Translations under genes and position numbers: made by a program | NCBI GenBank assembly: GCA_937898535.1 | Contig: CALDKP010000100.1 | Location: 1 to 12,969, forward strand | Direction: 5' to 3' | Origin: an uncultured Sphingomonadales bacterium | Lineage (GTDB): Bacteria; Pseudomonadota; Alphaproteobacteria; Sphingomonadales; Sphingomonadaceae | DNA: 12,969 nt | Shown here: positions 6,963 through 12,969 of the stretch, in pieces | Layout: each line of letters begins with the position of its first letter | Numbering within the stretch: position 1 is the stretch's first letter | Notes under the pieces: model-generated | Databases searched by the model: none | What the model was told of the DNA's origin: nothing | Seen by the model: the letters and a program-made list of their open reading frames with translations, nothing else

Positions 6963-8174
6963 TTAATTATCAATTCTGGCGAGCATTACCCGGTTGAAAG
7001 CAAGTTCAACGGCCGCGCTACGCTCCTGAATCTGACCAAAAATATCGACCCAAGGAAATTCGCATGTAATCGGTGTTATTGTTTCTGCCATCACAATTTG
7101 GCTATTTGGCTTCACGGAGTTGCGCATCCGGATTATTTCACTACCGCAGCGAAAGCGCACACCGATCTTACTCGCGAATTTCTGCGCATCGCCATCCACC
7201 TTGAAAGAAAACCGGTAGTTACCTGGTGTCGCTGAAGTTAGCTGGCTCATAAACAGGGGTAGGCCGCGGCCGTCCCATTGAATAGCGACAGTCGCGCCAT
7301 TTAAACCATCCTCCGAAGGATATGCTGAAAAGCCAGTCCCAGAATAAAACTGCCACTCAAATGGGAATGAAAAGTTGGTATCCGAGCCAACGCTGACGGC
7401 GGTACTAAAGTCGCCGTCGTGAAGATCTGTGGGTGGCATCCGTCCATTCGCCCGCCAGATTTGCTCCGCGTCTTTTAGCTTGTCCGCACTAACGAGCATT
7501 GCAATTGACGGTGCCAGTTCCTGCCGCGTGAGGCGATTTCCGCCTTTTTGCAAGGCGCGCAACGTCCGAATCCGACCCTCGATCACGGCGGGCTGCTTTA
7601 TCACACCGGCGTATTGCAAATAATCAACGCGCCAAGGAGCGTTTGCATTCAGCCGATTATAGACGCCTTCCCAAGTCGACGGCTCAGCTTCAAGCAGATT
7701 CATTAAGTTAACGGTCTGTTCGAAAAGTTTTTGTCGCCTGAGTAATGCATCGGCAATGGCGGTTATCTTGCGGAGATCTTGCGTCTTCATCGCCTCATTG
7801 ATCAAGGTTTGACTGGCAGCAGTGCTGCGCCAGCCCATTTTCCCGATCACGGTTATCCACTTGGCGCGTTCATCTTCCGATAACGCGCCGGATTGCAATG
7901 CTAAACCAGCATTCACCAGATTTTGGTTCAGTGGGTCTTTTGCAAACGCTGTGGCGAGCTCAGCACCAGAAACTTCGGCATGCTGGCCTCCGGTCACTTT
8001 TGTTGCTTTCGCAACGAGGCTTCTCGTCACGCCCTCAGTATAGGCATACTGAAACAACAAAAACGACGCAAGTATGACAAAGAAAGTTCCGGCAACCAAA
8101 TTAAGTAGGCGTTGCCGCGTATTACTTTCGATCGGACCGGGATTCATATTTATACTGGTAAGAGTAGTCTTCAT
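6963..8174 (-). CDS. Membrane-anchored protein of unknown function in polysaccharide locus
   Basis: I do not recognise this family. From an ATG at 8174 it has 403 residues. There is a short cytoplasmic N terminus, one hydrophobic segment (about residues 24-43, LLNLVAGTFFVILASFLLF), then an Ala/Leu-rich helical region to about 255 that resembles degenerate TPR-like repeats. The final 140 residues are rich in Gly, Phe, Ser and Thr and look like a beta-sandwich; two cysteines (about C343 and C371) could form a disulfide. The predicted topology is inner-membrane anchor with a large periplasmic part. The start at 8174 is favoured because AAGGG at 8186-8182 is 7 nt upstream; ATGs at 8198, 8180 and 8147 are alternatives. 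It overlaps the kinase gene by 53 nt, so it is probably translationally coupled to it. A role in assembly or export, perhaps binding the glycan, is inference only. Confidence 0.75.
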   Translation of the reverse strand: MKTTLTSINMNPGPIESNTRQRLLNLVAGTFFVILASFLLFQYAYTEGVTRSLVAKATKVTGGQHAEVSGAELATAFAKDPLNQNLVNAGLALQSGALSEDERAKWITVIGKMGWRSTAASQTLINEAMKTQDLRKITAIADALLRRQKLFEQTVNLMNLLEAEPSTWEGVYNRLNANAPWRVDYLQYAGVIKQPAVIEGRIRTLRALQKGGNRLTRQELAPSIAMLVSADKLKDAEQIWRANGRMPPTDLHDGDFSTAVSVGSDTNFSFPFEWQFYSGTGFSAYPSEDGLNGATVAIQWDGRGLPLFMSQLTSATPGNYRFSFKVDGDAQKFASKIGVRFRCGSEIIRMRNSVKPNSQIVMAETITPITCEFPWVDIFGQIQERSAAVELAFNRVMLARIDN

Positions 8175-10308
8175 ATCCATACCCTTGGGTGCTTGCATCG
8201 AACTTGGTCAAAACAACACCAATGATATGACCGCCACCGGTCATCAGGCGTGAGAGCGCATTTTGAGCGGCCTTCATCCCTGTTCGACCCGACTCAATTA
8301 CAAAAATTGTCGCTTCGACCTTGCTTGAAAGTATCAGCGCATCGGCAATGCCCAAAACCGGTGCTGAATCGATTAGAACCACGTCATATTGTGCAGTCGC
8401 GTCCTCGATCATGGTTTGGAGTAATCCTCCCATGACCAACTCTGTTGGGTTGGGAGAGATTTTCCCTGCTGGCAAAATATCGACGTCTGACTGAGGATTA
8501 CTTACAATAACGTCGTTAATTTTCGTTTGTCCCGAAAGAACGTCGCTCGTTCCTCGATCATTTTTGATGCCGAAGAAATTATGTGCGTTCGGACGACGCA
8601 AATCGACATCTATGATAAGTACTTTCATTCCAAGGCGGGCGAAACTTGTACCTAGTGCGTAGCATGTGCTCGATTTGCCTTCACCGGCCTGACTACTTGT
8701 GAACATGATAGACTTGGGAATGCCATGATCGGACACCAAGGAAAGGCTCGTTCGCATTGAGCTAAATGCTTCGCTGGTAACGCTTTTAGGATCGGTTATC
8801 TCTTCGCCAACATTATCTGTGGCGGGTATGATACCAAGCAACGCGAGGCGGAGGCGATTTCTGACATCGTCTGCACTGCGCACGACGTCGAACAGTTGTT
8901 CACGTACTATAATAAATAAAACCGACAGCAGCGCACCGACTATGAGACCAACCGCAATATTAAGCGGCCATTTTGGCCACGAAGGTTCAACGGTAGCCTG
9001 AGCGCGATCAACAATTGTCAGGTTATTTGATTGTACACCAGCCTCGGCATTTAGCTCATTATATCTTTTTAAAAGACTTTCATACTGAGCGCGATTTGTG
9101 TCGGCGTCACGCTGTAGTATCGACAGCTGGATGCTATTCCCTTGTTCGGCCAGAGTGTTAGTCTTTAAGCTGCCCAAGCGGCTCGCCAGCTTATTTTCTT
9201 CGGCAAGTGCGATCGTATACTGGCTTTTGATGGATTCACGAATATTGCGTGCGATGGTCGATATCTGTTTGTCGAGCTCGCGCACACGTGAGTTAGCCTG
9301 TTGAACCGAGGGATGATCAGGCCGACGGTTGGTAAGTTGAGCCTCATAGTCAGCCTCAGCCGTGGAACGTTGCTCGATCATACCCTGGATCGCTTGATTT
9401 GACAGCACTTCAGTAATTGAGAGCAATGGCGTCGCCCTAACTTTCGACCATTTTTCTTCAGCCGCAATTCGCTGCGCGACGGCTCTGGAGTATGACTCAT
9501 TTAATAAAATAAGTTGCTCAGTTGTGAGCGATTTCGGACCCGTTCGCGAACCATCGCTGTCCGCCCCATTTCCTACATCGATAATCCCTGTCCGGCGTGC
9601 CGCGTCCACCGCAGCCTGCTCGGCCTTTTCTAGACGCGCTTGGGATTGAGTGAGCTGGTCTCTTAAAAACTCCAGTGCGTACGCCGAAGTGTCAAATTTC
9701 CGCGCCAAATTGTTGCGAATAAAGCTCTCGGCATATGCATTTGCGATTTGTGCCGAAAGCCTAGCGCTAGGGCTGCTGAATGAGATATTTACGATCCGGG
9801 TATCGCCTGTGTACGTTACCGAGAGGTTTTCACGCAGAGCTTCAAGTATTTGCTCACGCTTAGCTTCTTGGGGAGACAGAACGCCAGAATTTTTTGGCTC
9901 TTCGGTTATTCCCATTGCCTCAATGAACTTGTTATTTCGATACAATGATAGTGACTGCGCAACCGCATCACTTACCGCGCGACTGCGAATGATATCTAAT
10001 TGAGTTTGCAGAAAGCGGTCGGAATCAATTTTCGACGAAGTGCCTTCTCTGTCGTCTTCGGTGCCGAGTACCTTTTCGGCTTCCTGTCGAACCTCGACCG
10101 AGGCCGTACCATCATAAAGCCGCGTCGTTAACAGCGTGACGATAAATACGATTGCAAGGACAGTGGCAAAGATACCAACTATCCAGAATCGCGAACGGTA
10201 GATCGCAGCCCAAATCTCACGGATATCAATGTTTGCAGCGCCGCCATCGGCAGCAACCTCGTTCGCTGGAACAGCAAACCAATCATTTGACGATGCATCG
10301 TTTCGCAT
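8122..10308 (-). CDS. Polysaccharide co-polymerase / BY-kinase fusion (Wzc type)
   Basis: A 728-residue inner-membrane protein that controls chain length and export. From the N terminus: a Wzz-like segment with TM1 at about 42-61; a long periplasmic region with coiled-coil-like stretches (about 200-400); a Pro-containing EPSWPKWP motif just before TM2 (about 450-470); then a cytoplasmic kinase domain. The kinase has SEAFSSMRTSL before the P-loop, Walker A SSQAGEGKSS (about 535-545), Walker A' VLIIDVDLRRP (about 562-572) and Walker B VVLIDSAPVL (about 642-652). The C terminus has six tyrosines within YGYEDYSYQYKY, the autophosphorylation cluster. The reading frame is open to 10410, but those extra 34 residues lie inside the upstream export gene and look non-coding. 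The ATG at 10308, 4 nt after the export-protein stop, fits the domain start. No cognate phosphatase is visible. Confidence 0.94.
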   Translation of the reverse strand: MRNDASSNDWFAVPANEVAADGGAANIDIREIWAAIYRSRFWIVGIFATVLAIVFIVTLLTTRLYDGTASVEVRQEAEKVLGTEDDREGTSSKIDSDRFLQTQLDIIRSRAVSDAVAQSLSLYRNNKFIEAMGITEEPKNSGVLSPQEAKREQILEALRENLSVTYTGDTRIVNISFSSPSARLSAQIANAYAESFIRNNLARKFDTSAYALEFLRDQLTQSQARLEKAEQAAVDAARRTGIIDVGNGADSDGSRTGPKSLTTEQLILLNESYSRAVAQRIAAEEKWSKVRATPLLSITEVLSNQAIQGMIEQRSTAEADYEAQLTNRRPDHPSVQQANSRVRELDKQISTIARNIRESIKSQYTIALAEENKLASRLGSLKTNTLAEQGNSIQLSILQRDADTNRAQYESLLKRYNELNAEAGVQSNNLTIVDRAQATVEPSWPKWPLNIAVGLIVGALLSVLFIIVREQLFDVVRSADDVRNRLRLALLGIIPATDNVGEEITDPKSVTSEAFSSMRTSLSLVSDHGIPKSIMFTSSQAGEGKSSTCYALGTSFARLGMKVLIIDVDLRRPNAHNFFGIKNDRGTSDVLSGQTKINDVIVSNPQSDVDILPAGKISPNPTELVMGGLLQTMIEDATAQYDVVLIDSAPVLGIADALILSSKVEATIFVIESGRTGMKAAQNALSRLMTGGGHIIGVVLTKFDASTQGYGYEDYSYQYKYESRSDRK

Positions 10309-10312
10309 GGGG

Positions 10313-10978
10313 TTATGGACGCTGGATGAGCGCAACGAAAATACCTGCGACGCCCGGAGCGATCTGCAGAATATCCTTGAACCGCTTTTTTGCTGCTGAA
10401 AAACCGACAACTATAGTGTCCGACCTGCGTATCTCCGGATCTGCAGCTACACCGTTATAAATATCGGTAAGATCAAACCGAGCCGCAAACGTCTGCCCGT
10501 CAATATTTCGCAAAATAATTACCTCATCTAATTTGGCAAATTCACTCGCACCCTGTCCGAGGGCAATCGCTTGTGATAATGTCAACGCGCCGGGAATTTC
10601 ATAAACGCCCGGCTTTTCCACTTCGCCGTCCACTGTGAACGAGTAGTTTGCAAAGTCAGACACGTATGCTGTTACTCTTGCATCGCGAATGAAACGGACA
10701 TTTAGCTTATCTTGAATTTCGTTGGATACTTCTGAAACAGGACGCCCACTCGCCTGGATTGGACCTATGAGTGGCAGCGTTACAAAACCATTTGGGTCAA
10801 CCGGAATATCTTTGAAACTCAATTCTGGCTCATTGAATACCATTATCGAAAGTTTATCCAAAGGGCCAATCAAATATTGTTGGTTAATCGCGGAAGAACC
10901 GTCCGATGGAAGTGCAATCGGCATTGCTGCAACGCGCTGCTTTGCAGCACTGTTCGAACCACACGACGCCAGCAACAT
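10313..10978 (-). CDS. Outer-membrane polysaccharide export protein (Wza/GumB-type, Poly_export + SLBB); signal peptide interrupted
   Basis: Read from the ATG at 10978, the protein has 221 residues. The Poly_export domain spans about 35-110 (YLIGPLDKLSIMVFNEPEL, then GFVTLPLIGPIQASG), followed by an SLBB domain at about 113-175 (FTVDGEVEKPGVYEIPG). A hydrophobic C-terminal segment ends the protein. It would form the periplasmic/outer-membrane exit channel working with the Wzc-type kinase just downstream. The lipobox LASC lies at residues 3-6, far too close to this ATG for a working signal peptide. In the same frame, two codons upstream, is a TGA preceded by what reads as a normal signal-peptide start (TTG at 11014, see separate entry). 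So this is either a nonsense-mutated export gene with possible reinitiation at 10978, or a base-call error. Length is otherwise typical for short GumB-like members. Family confidence is high; start and functionality are uncertain. Confidence 0.87.
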   Translation of the reverse strand: MLLASCGSNSAAKQRVAAMPIALPSDGSSAINQQYLIGPLDKLSIMVFNEPELSFKDIPVDPNGFVTLPLIGPIQASGRPVSEVSNEIQDKLNVRFIRDARVTAYVSDFANYSFTVDGEVEKPGVYEIPGALTLSQAIALGQGASEFAKLDEVIILRNIDGQTFAARFDLTDIYNGVAADPEIRRSDTIVVGFSAAKKRFKDILQIAPGVAGIFVALIQRP

Positions 10979-11028
10979 GCTTCCTCACGCCAAAAGAATA
11001 AGTTTGAGCTTCAAGCAATATCACTCCT
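10979..11028 (-). other. Interrupted lipoprotein signal-peptide start: AGGAG, TTG start and in-frame TGA
   Basis: On the minus strand AGGAG (11028-11024) lies 9 nt before a TTG at 11014. This TTG is in frame with the export protein and encodes M(L)KLKLILLA, then TGA (10987-10985), then Gly-Ser and the ATG at 10978 followed by LLASC. Joined across the stop this is a textbook lipoprotein signal peptide: basic start, hydrophobic core, and lipobox LAS before Cys. One substitution at the TGA would restore it. The two flanks fit so well that the TTG is very likely the ancestral start. Confidence 0.7.
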
Positions 11029-11085
11029 ACATTTACTGATTGTTGAAACCCACTCACGTAACTCGCCCCGCCGCTAGCAATGTCC
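11015..11085 (-). other. Short intergenic spacer, no terminator seen
   Basis: These 71 bp separate the AT-rich ligase/polymerase gene from the export-protein leader. Apart from the AGGAG site for the TTG start, no strong hairpin followed by a T run is visible. The genes on either side are therefore likely co-transcribed. Confidence 0.5.
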
Positions 11086-12465
11086 TTATCCCAAGGTCAA
11101 GCGCTTTGCGATAGACGTCCTCTGTTTTGGTGAAAGCTCTTCTGTGGATAACAGTTCCCTGATTAAGTAAGCCAAACCGATGCAAAAATAAACAATAGCA
11201 GCGGGGCGGCGAAGTGGATAATCAACCACACTATGCGCCGCAAACAGGATGATTATCGATATGCCCGTCTGCGCGGCAGCACGAGACGACGGACTCCTTG
11301 AACTTGCACGCCATGCTTTGAAAATTGAAAAAACGAGTAACGCCAGAGTTACTAACGCCAGCAGTCCTCCTTCTATAATAATTTGTAAAAAATCGTTGTG
11401 TAGCTGGTTCGTATAGAAAGCAGAAACCGCGTCAATGCCTTCCCGGGTCATGTAGACAGTTGAAAAGCTTCCATAGCCAGAGCCAAATATTAAAAAATCG
11501 CGCAGCATAGTGCTGCTGTTGACGAGAAAGCCCCACCTTCCGTCGGCGCCGACGTCATAGAAGCGAGCATATACTACGTTAAAAGCTGCCGAAGACAAAA
11601 TGTAGTAAAAAACGACAGCTAAAAACATGCTTGAAAGGAGCAATATCTTAATTGGAATATTCTTCAAATAATTGTAATTTGTGAATATAATCGCGGCTAT
11701 GACCAGTGCTATGCCTGCTCTGCTGTTTGTGGCAATTACAGAAACAAAAATGAAAGCAGTAAATGCTAAAAATAAAAATCGAGAAAATTTCCATTTTAGT
11801 TGATCGAAAATGGTTTTTGAAAGTAATAATGAAACCGAAAGTGTTAATGCCATGTGATTTTTATTGGCGTAAAATCCAATTACAGCATTTTTATGCGCAT
11901 ATTCATAAAATCTTAAAAATGGATAAGCATCTGATGATTGCAGCGCGCCGATTAATGTACCGAGAACTGCAATAATAATAACAGCAATCACTAGAAAATT
12001 AAACTGTCTACGTTCGACAGTAGTGCACGCTATTAAAAATCCTACGAAAAAAATGCTCATCGCTGCAGTATATGCTGTTTCCTTCGGCGCCAAGCTGAGT
12101 GGATGCCAAGCTAGGTCGCCGTTAACTAAATTAAGCACTTCAAAACGTAGCTGTTGCCCGGGGAAATGCATCAGAATATCGGCTGGAATGGGGATTAGTT
12201 GTATTAGCGGGAGGACGATGGGAGCAGCGAAAAGATATTTGAGATAAATAGGTGATCTATCAAATATGCCGTTAAAATTGCTGAACGCGAGAGCGAAAAT
12301 TAAAAAAACACCACTGATAAACATAAGTGCTAAATTAAAATTCAGATCCGGCTCCGCTCCGCCGAAGCAGCAAAAAGTAAAAATAAAAATACACAAAGCA
12401 AAAAATATAGAATTGTGTTTTTTCGGCAGAATATTAAAATCTTTAAAAAAACTTAATTTCGACAT
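11086..12465 (-). CDS. O-antigen ligase/polymerase-family membrane protein (Wzy_C type)
   Basis: A 459-residue polytopic protein with ten or more hydrophobic segments. Family motifs are ANKNHMALTLS (200-210, the NxNH motif), TNSRAGIAL (246-254), GRWGFL (309-314) and FGSGYGSF (327-334). Further on are NQLHNDFLQIIIEGG (353-367) and HSVVDYPLRRPA (411-422). This set is characteristic of Wzy_C-containing ligases/polymerases found beside Wza/Wzc genes. The expected role is periplasmic glycan polymerisation or transfer of finished chains to an acceptor. It is the first gene of the cluster as seen here. The ATG at 12465 follows an in-frame TGA by a few codons and has no recognisable ribosome site, only an AT-rich leader. 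The coding sequence is markedly AT-rich: 11761-11820 has 14 G or C of 60, against 37 of 60 at 5281-5340. This suggests a different origin from the centre of the locus. Polymerase versus ligase cannot be decided. Confidence 0.87.
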   Translation of the reverse strand: MSKLSFFKDFNILPKKHNSIFFALCIFIFTFCCFGGAEPDLNFNLALMFISGVFLIFALAFSNFNGIFDRSPIYLKYLFAAPIVLPLIQLIPIPADILMHFPGQQLRFEVLNLVNGDLAWHPLSLAPKETAYTAAMSIFFVGFLIACTTVERRQFNFLVIAVIIIAVLGTLIGALQSSDAYPFLRFYEYAHKNAVIGFYANKNHMALTLSVSLLLSKTIFDQLKWKFSRFLFLAFTAFIFVSVIATNSRAGIALVIAAIIFTNYNYLKNIPIKILLLSSMFLAVVFYYILSSAAFNVVYARFYDVGADGRWGFLVNSSTMLRDFLIFGSGYGSFSTVYMTREGIDAVSAFYTNQLHNDFLQIIIEGGLLALVTLALLVFSIFKAWRASSRSPSSRAAAQTGISIIILFAAHSVVDYPLRRPAAIVYFCIGLAYLIRELLSTEELSPKQRTSIAKRLTLG

Positions 12466-12535
12466 ATATAAATTCGATCAGTTGTTAATTTTATGACAGC
12501 ATTTTCGCCCATATTTCATATCAGCATGCTAAATT

Positions 12536-12591
12536 ATTATATTTACCAGTATTGCGTGAACTCGCATTTATATAAGCACGATTTTGGGCAA
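12536..12591 (-). promoter_or_regulatory. Candidate promoter for the polysaccharide operon
   Basis: On the minus strand a perfect TATAAT lies at 12541-12536, about 70 nt upstream of the first cluster start; the sequence 15-17 nt before it is a poor match to TTGACA. A second AT-rich box, TATAAA (12572-12567), has TTGCCC (12591-12586) only 13 nt before it, which is short for sigma-70. The location fits an operon promoter, but the boxes alone in AT-rich DNA are weak evidence. Confidence 0.3.
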
Positions 12592-12616
12592 GTGGCGGGC
12601 CCGGATCCGAGCATTG

Positions 12617-12808
12617 CTATACACAGGCACCTATATAGGTAGGACACGAGGCTGCAAAGAGTATTTTTAGAAATGCGATGTGCATAGTCGCTCTGATGAA
12701 CCCCGAGATTTTAACGGTATAATTTAGCTTTGCCGGTCTTTTATCCTTTGTTGCACATTGGGTTAGACGCCAGAAAATCCGATCGAAAGCACCAGCATTC
12801 AGACCCAT
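12617..12808 (-). pseudogene. Doubtful short ORF, possibly a decayed DUF2892-like gene
   Basis: From the ATG at 12808 this frame gives 63 residues. The start MGLNAGAFDRIFWR resembles the N-x-G-x-x-DRI-x-R beginning of small DUF2892 membrane proteins, and the end ILFAASCPTYI resembles their C-terminal CPxY motif. The middle (KDKRPAKLNYTVK) is charged and lacks the two membrane helices that the family needs. No ribosome site is seen. It may be a degenerate copy or chance similarity. Confidence 0.2.
12629..12640. promoter_or_regulatory. Perfect 12-bp palindrome ACCTATATAGGT
   Basis: ACCTATATAGGT is its own reverse complement and lies about 165 bp upstream of the first cluster gene. Its size and symmetry suit a dimeric regulator's operator, but no family consensus was recognised. 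It also lies inside the doubtful short ORF, so it may be incidental. Confidence 0.25.
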
Positions 12809-12969
12809 TTTCGCGTTCAACATAACCAATTGATTAATGTTGATAATCGTTATTTCCGAGATTTCTTTAAGCGAAAAATCGCGGCGACGGAAGTATCAGA
12901 GCAACCGGGTGGCCGACCGCGGCATGTTATTTATCCTACCGTGTTCGACGTGATTTGAGGTTTTTCGAA

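Larger units (their letters stand above)
12466..12969. other. About 500-bp leader region without a convincing gene
   Basis: No reading frame here has family motifs strong enough to call a gene. The 110 bp next to the first cluster gene are AT-rich and hold promoter-like hexamers on the minus strand. Further out are a GC-rich patch with GGGCCC and GGATCC (around 12597-12609), the palindrome ACCTATATAGGT and a doubtful 63-codon minus-strand ORF (12617-12808). The outer 130 bp show no recognisable feature on either strand. The region probably holds the operon's promoter and control sites. Confidence 0.6.

Noticed and set aside
10309..10410. N-terminal 34-residue extension of the kinase frame, upstream of the ATG at 10308
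   Set aside because: It lies within the export-protein coding region and reads as Ser/Arg/Gln-rich non-coding sequence. The ATG at 10308 gives the normal Wzc-type start 4 nt after the preceding stop.
12840..12855. Fur-box-like GATAATCGTTATT
   Set aside because: Only the 4-nt arms ATAA/TTAT match. It is far from a full Fur-box palindrome, and no iron-related gene is nearby.
12837..12956. Short plus-strand ORF (38 codons) near the right edge
   Set aside because: No ribosome site, no motif, and a composition like random sequence.
1..12969. CRISPR array, tRNA/rRNA genes, insertion sequences or integrases
   Set aside because: No regularly spaced repeats, tRNA-like cloverleaf, transposase or recombinase motifs, or long terminal inverted repeats were seen on either strand.

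Overview
This window is one end of an exopolysaccharide/capsule biosynthesis locus of the Wzx/Wzy type. All convincing genes lie on the minus strand, so transcription runs from high to low coordinates. Gene content, moderate GC and frequent TTG starts suggest an alphaproteobacterium, most likely a sphingomonad; this is inferred from general likeness, not proven.

Layout in transcription order: (1) 12466-12969, a leader region with no convincing gene. It holds promoter-like AT-rich hexamers, a perfect 12-bp palindrome and one doubtful short ORF that may be gene debris. (2) 11086-12465, an O-antigen ligase/polymerase-family membrane protein, clearly AT-richer than most of the locus. (3) 10313-10978, a Wza/GumB-type export protein whose natural start appears to be a TTG at 11014; an in-frame TGA cuts its lipoprotein signal peptide. 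(4) 8122-10308, a fused chain-length regulator/BY-kinase (Wzc type) with a Tyr-rich tail. (5) 6963-8174, a membrane-anchored protein of unknown function that overlaps the kinase's Tyr tail. (6) 6166-6915, a class I methyltransferase. (7) 5015-6169, a GT4 glycosyltransferase. (8) 3669-5018, a second polymerase/ligase-like membrane protein with a nine-C run near its 3' end. (9) 2320-3672, a Wzx-type flippase. (10) 1542-2318, a second methyltransferase. (11) 392-1552, a second GT4 glycosyltransferase. (12) 1-341, the first third of gmd (GDP-mannose 4,6-dehydratase), cut by the window edge.

The genes are packed as one probable operon: three successive 4-nt ATGA overlaps (6166-6169, 5015-5018, 3669-3672), a 1-nt gap at 2319, an overlap of at least 11 nt near 1542, and no obvious internal terminator. 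Together they should supply a GDP-deoxyhexose precursor (Gmd), build and methylate a repeat unit (two GTs, two methyltransferases), flip it (Wzx), polymerise it (one of two Wzy-like proteins) and export it (Wzc and Wza types). No initiating phosphoglycosyltransferase or Wzb-type phosphatase is visible, so the locus must continue or be completed elsewhere.

The most notable points are the TGA in the export-protein signal peptide, the slippage-prone C9 tract that also sits at the coupling junction to the flippase, the two unlike polymerase/ligase proteins with different base composition, and the unrecognised anchored protein after the kinase.
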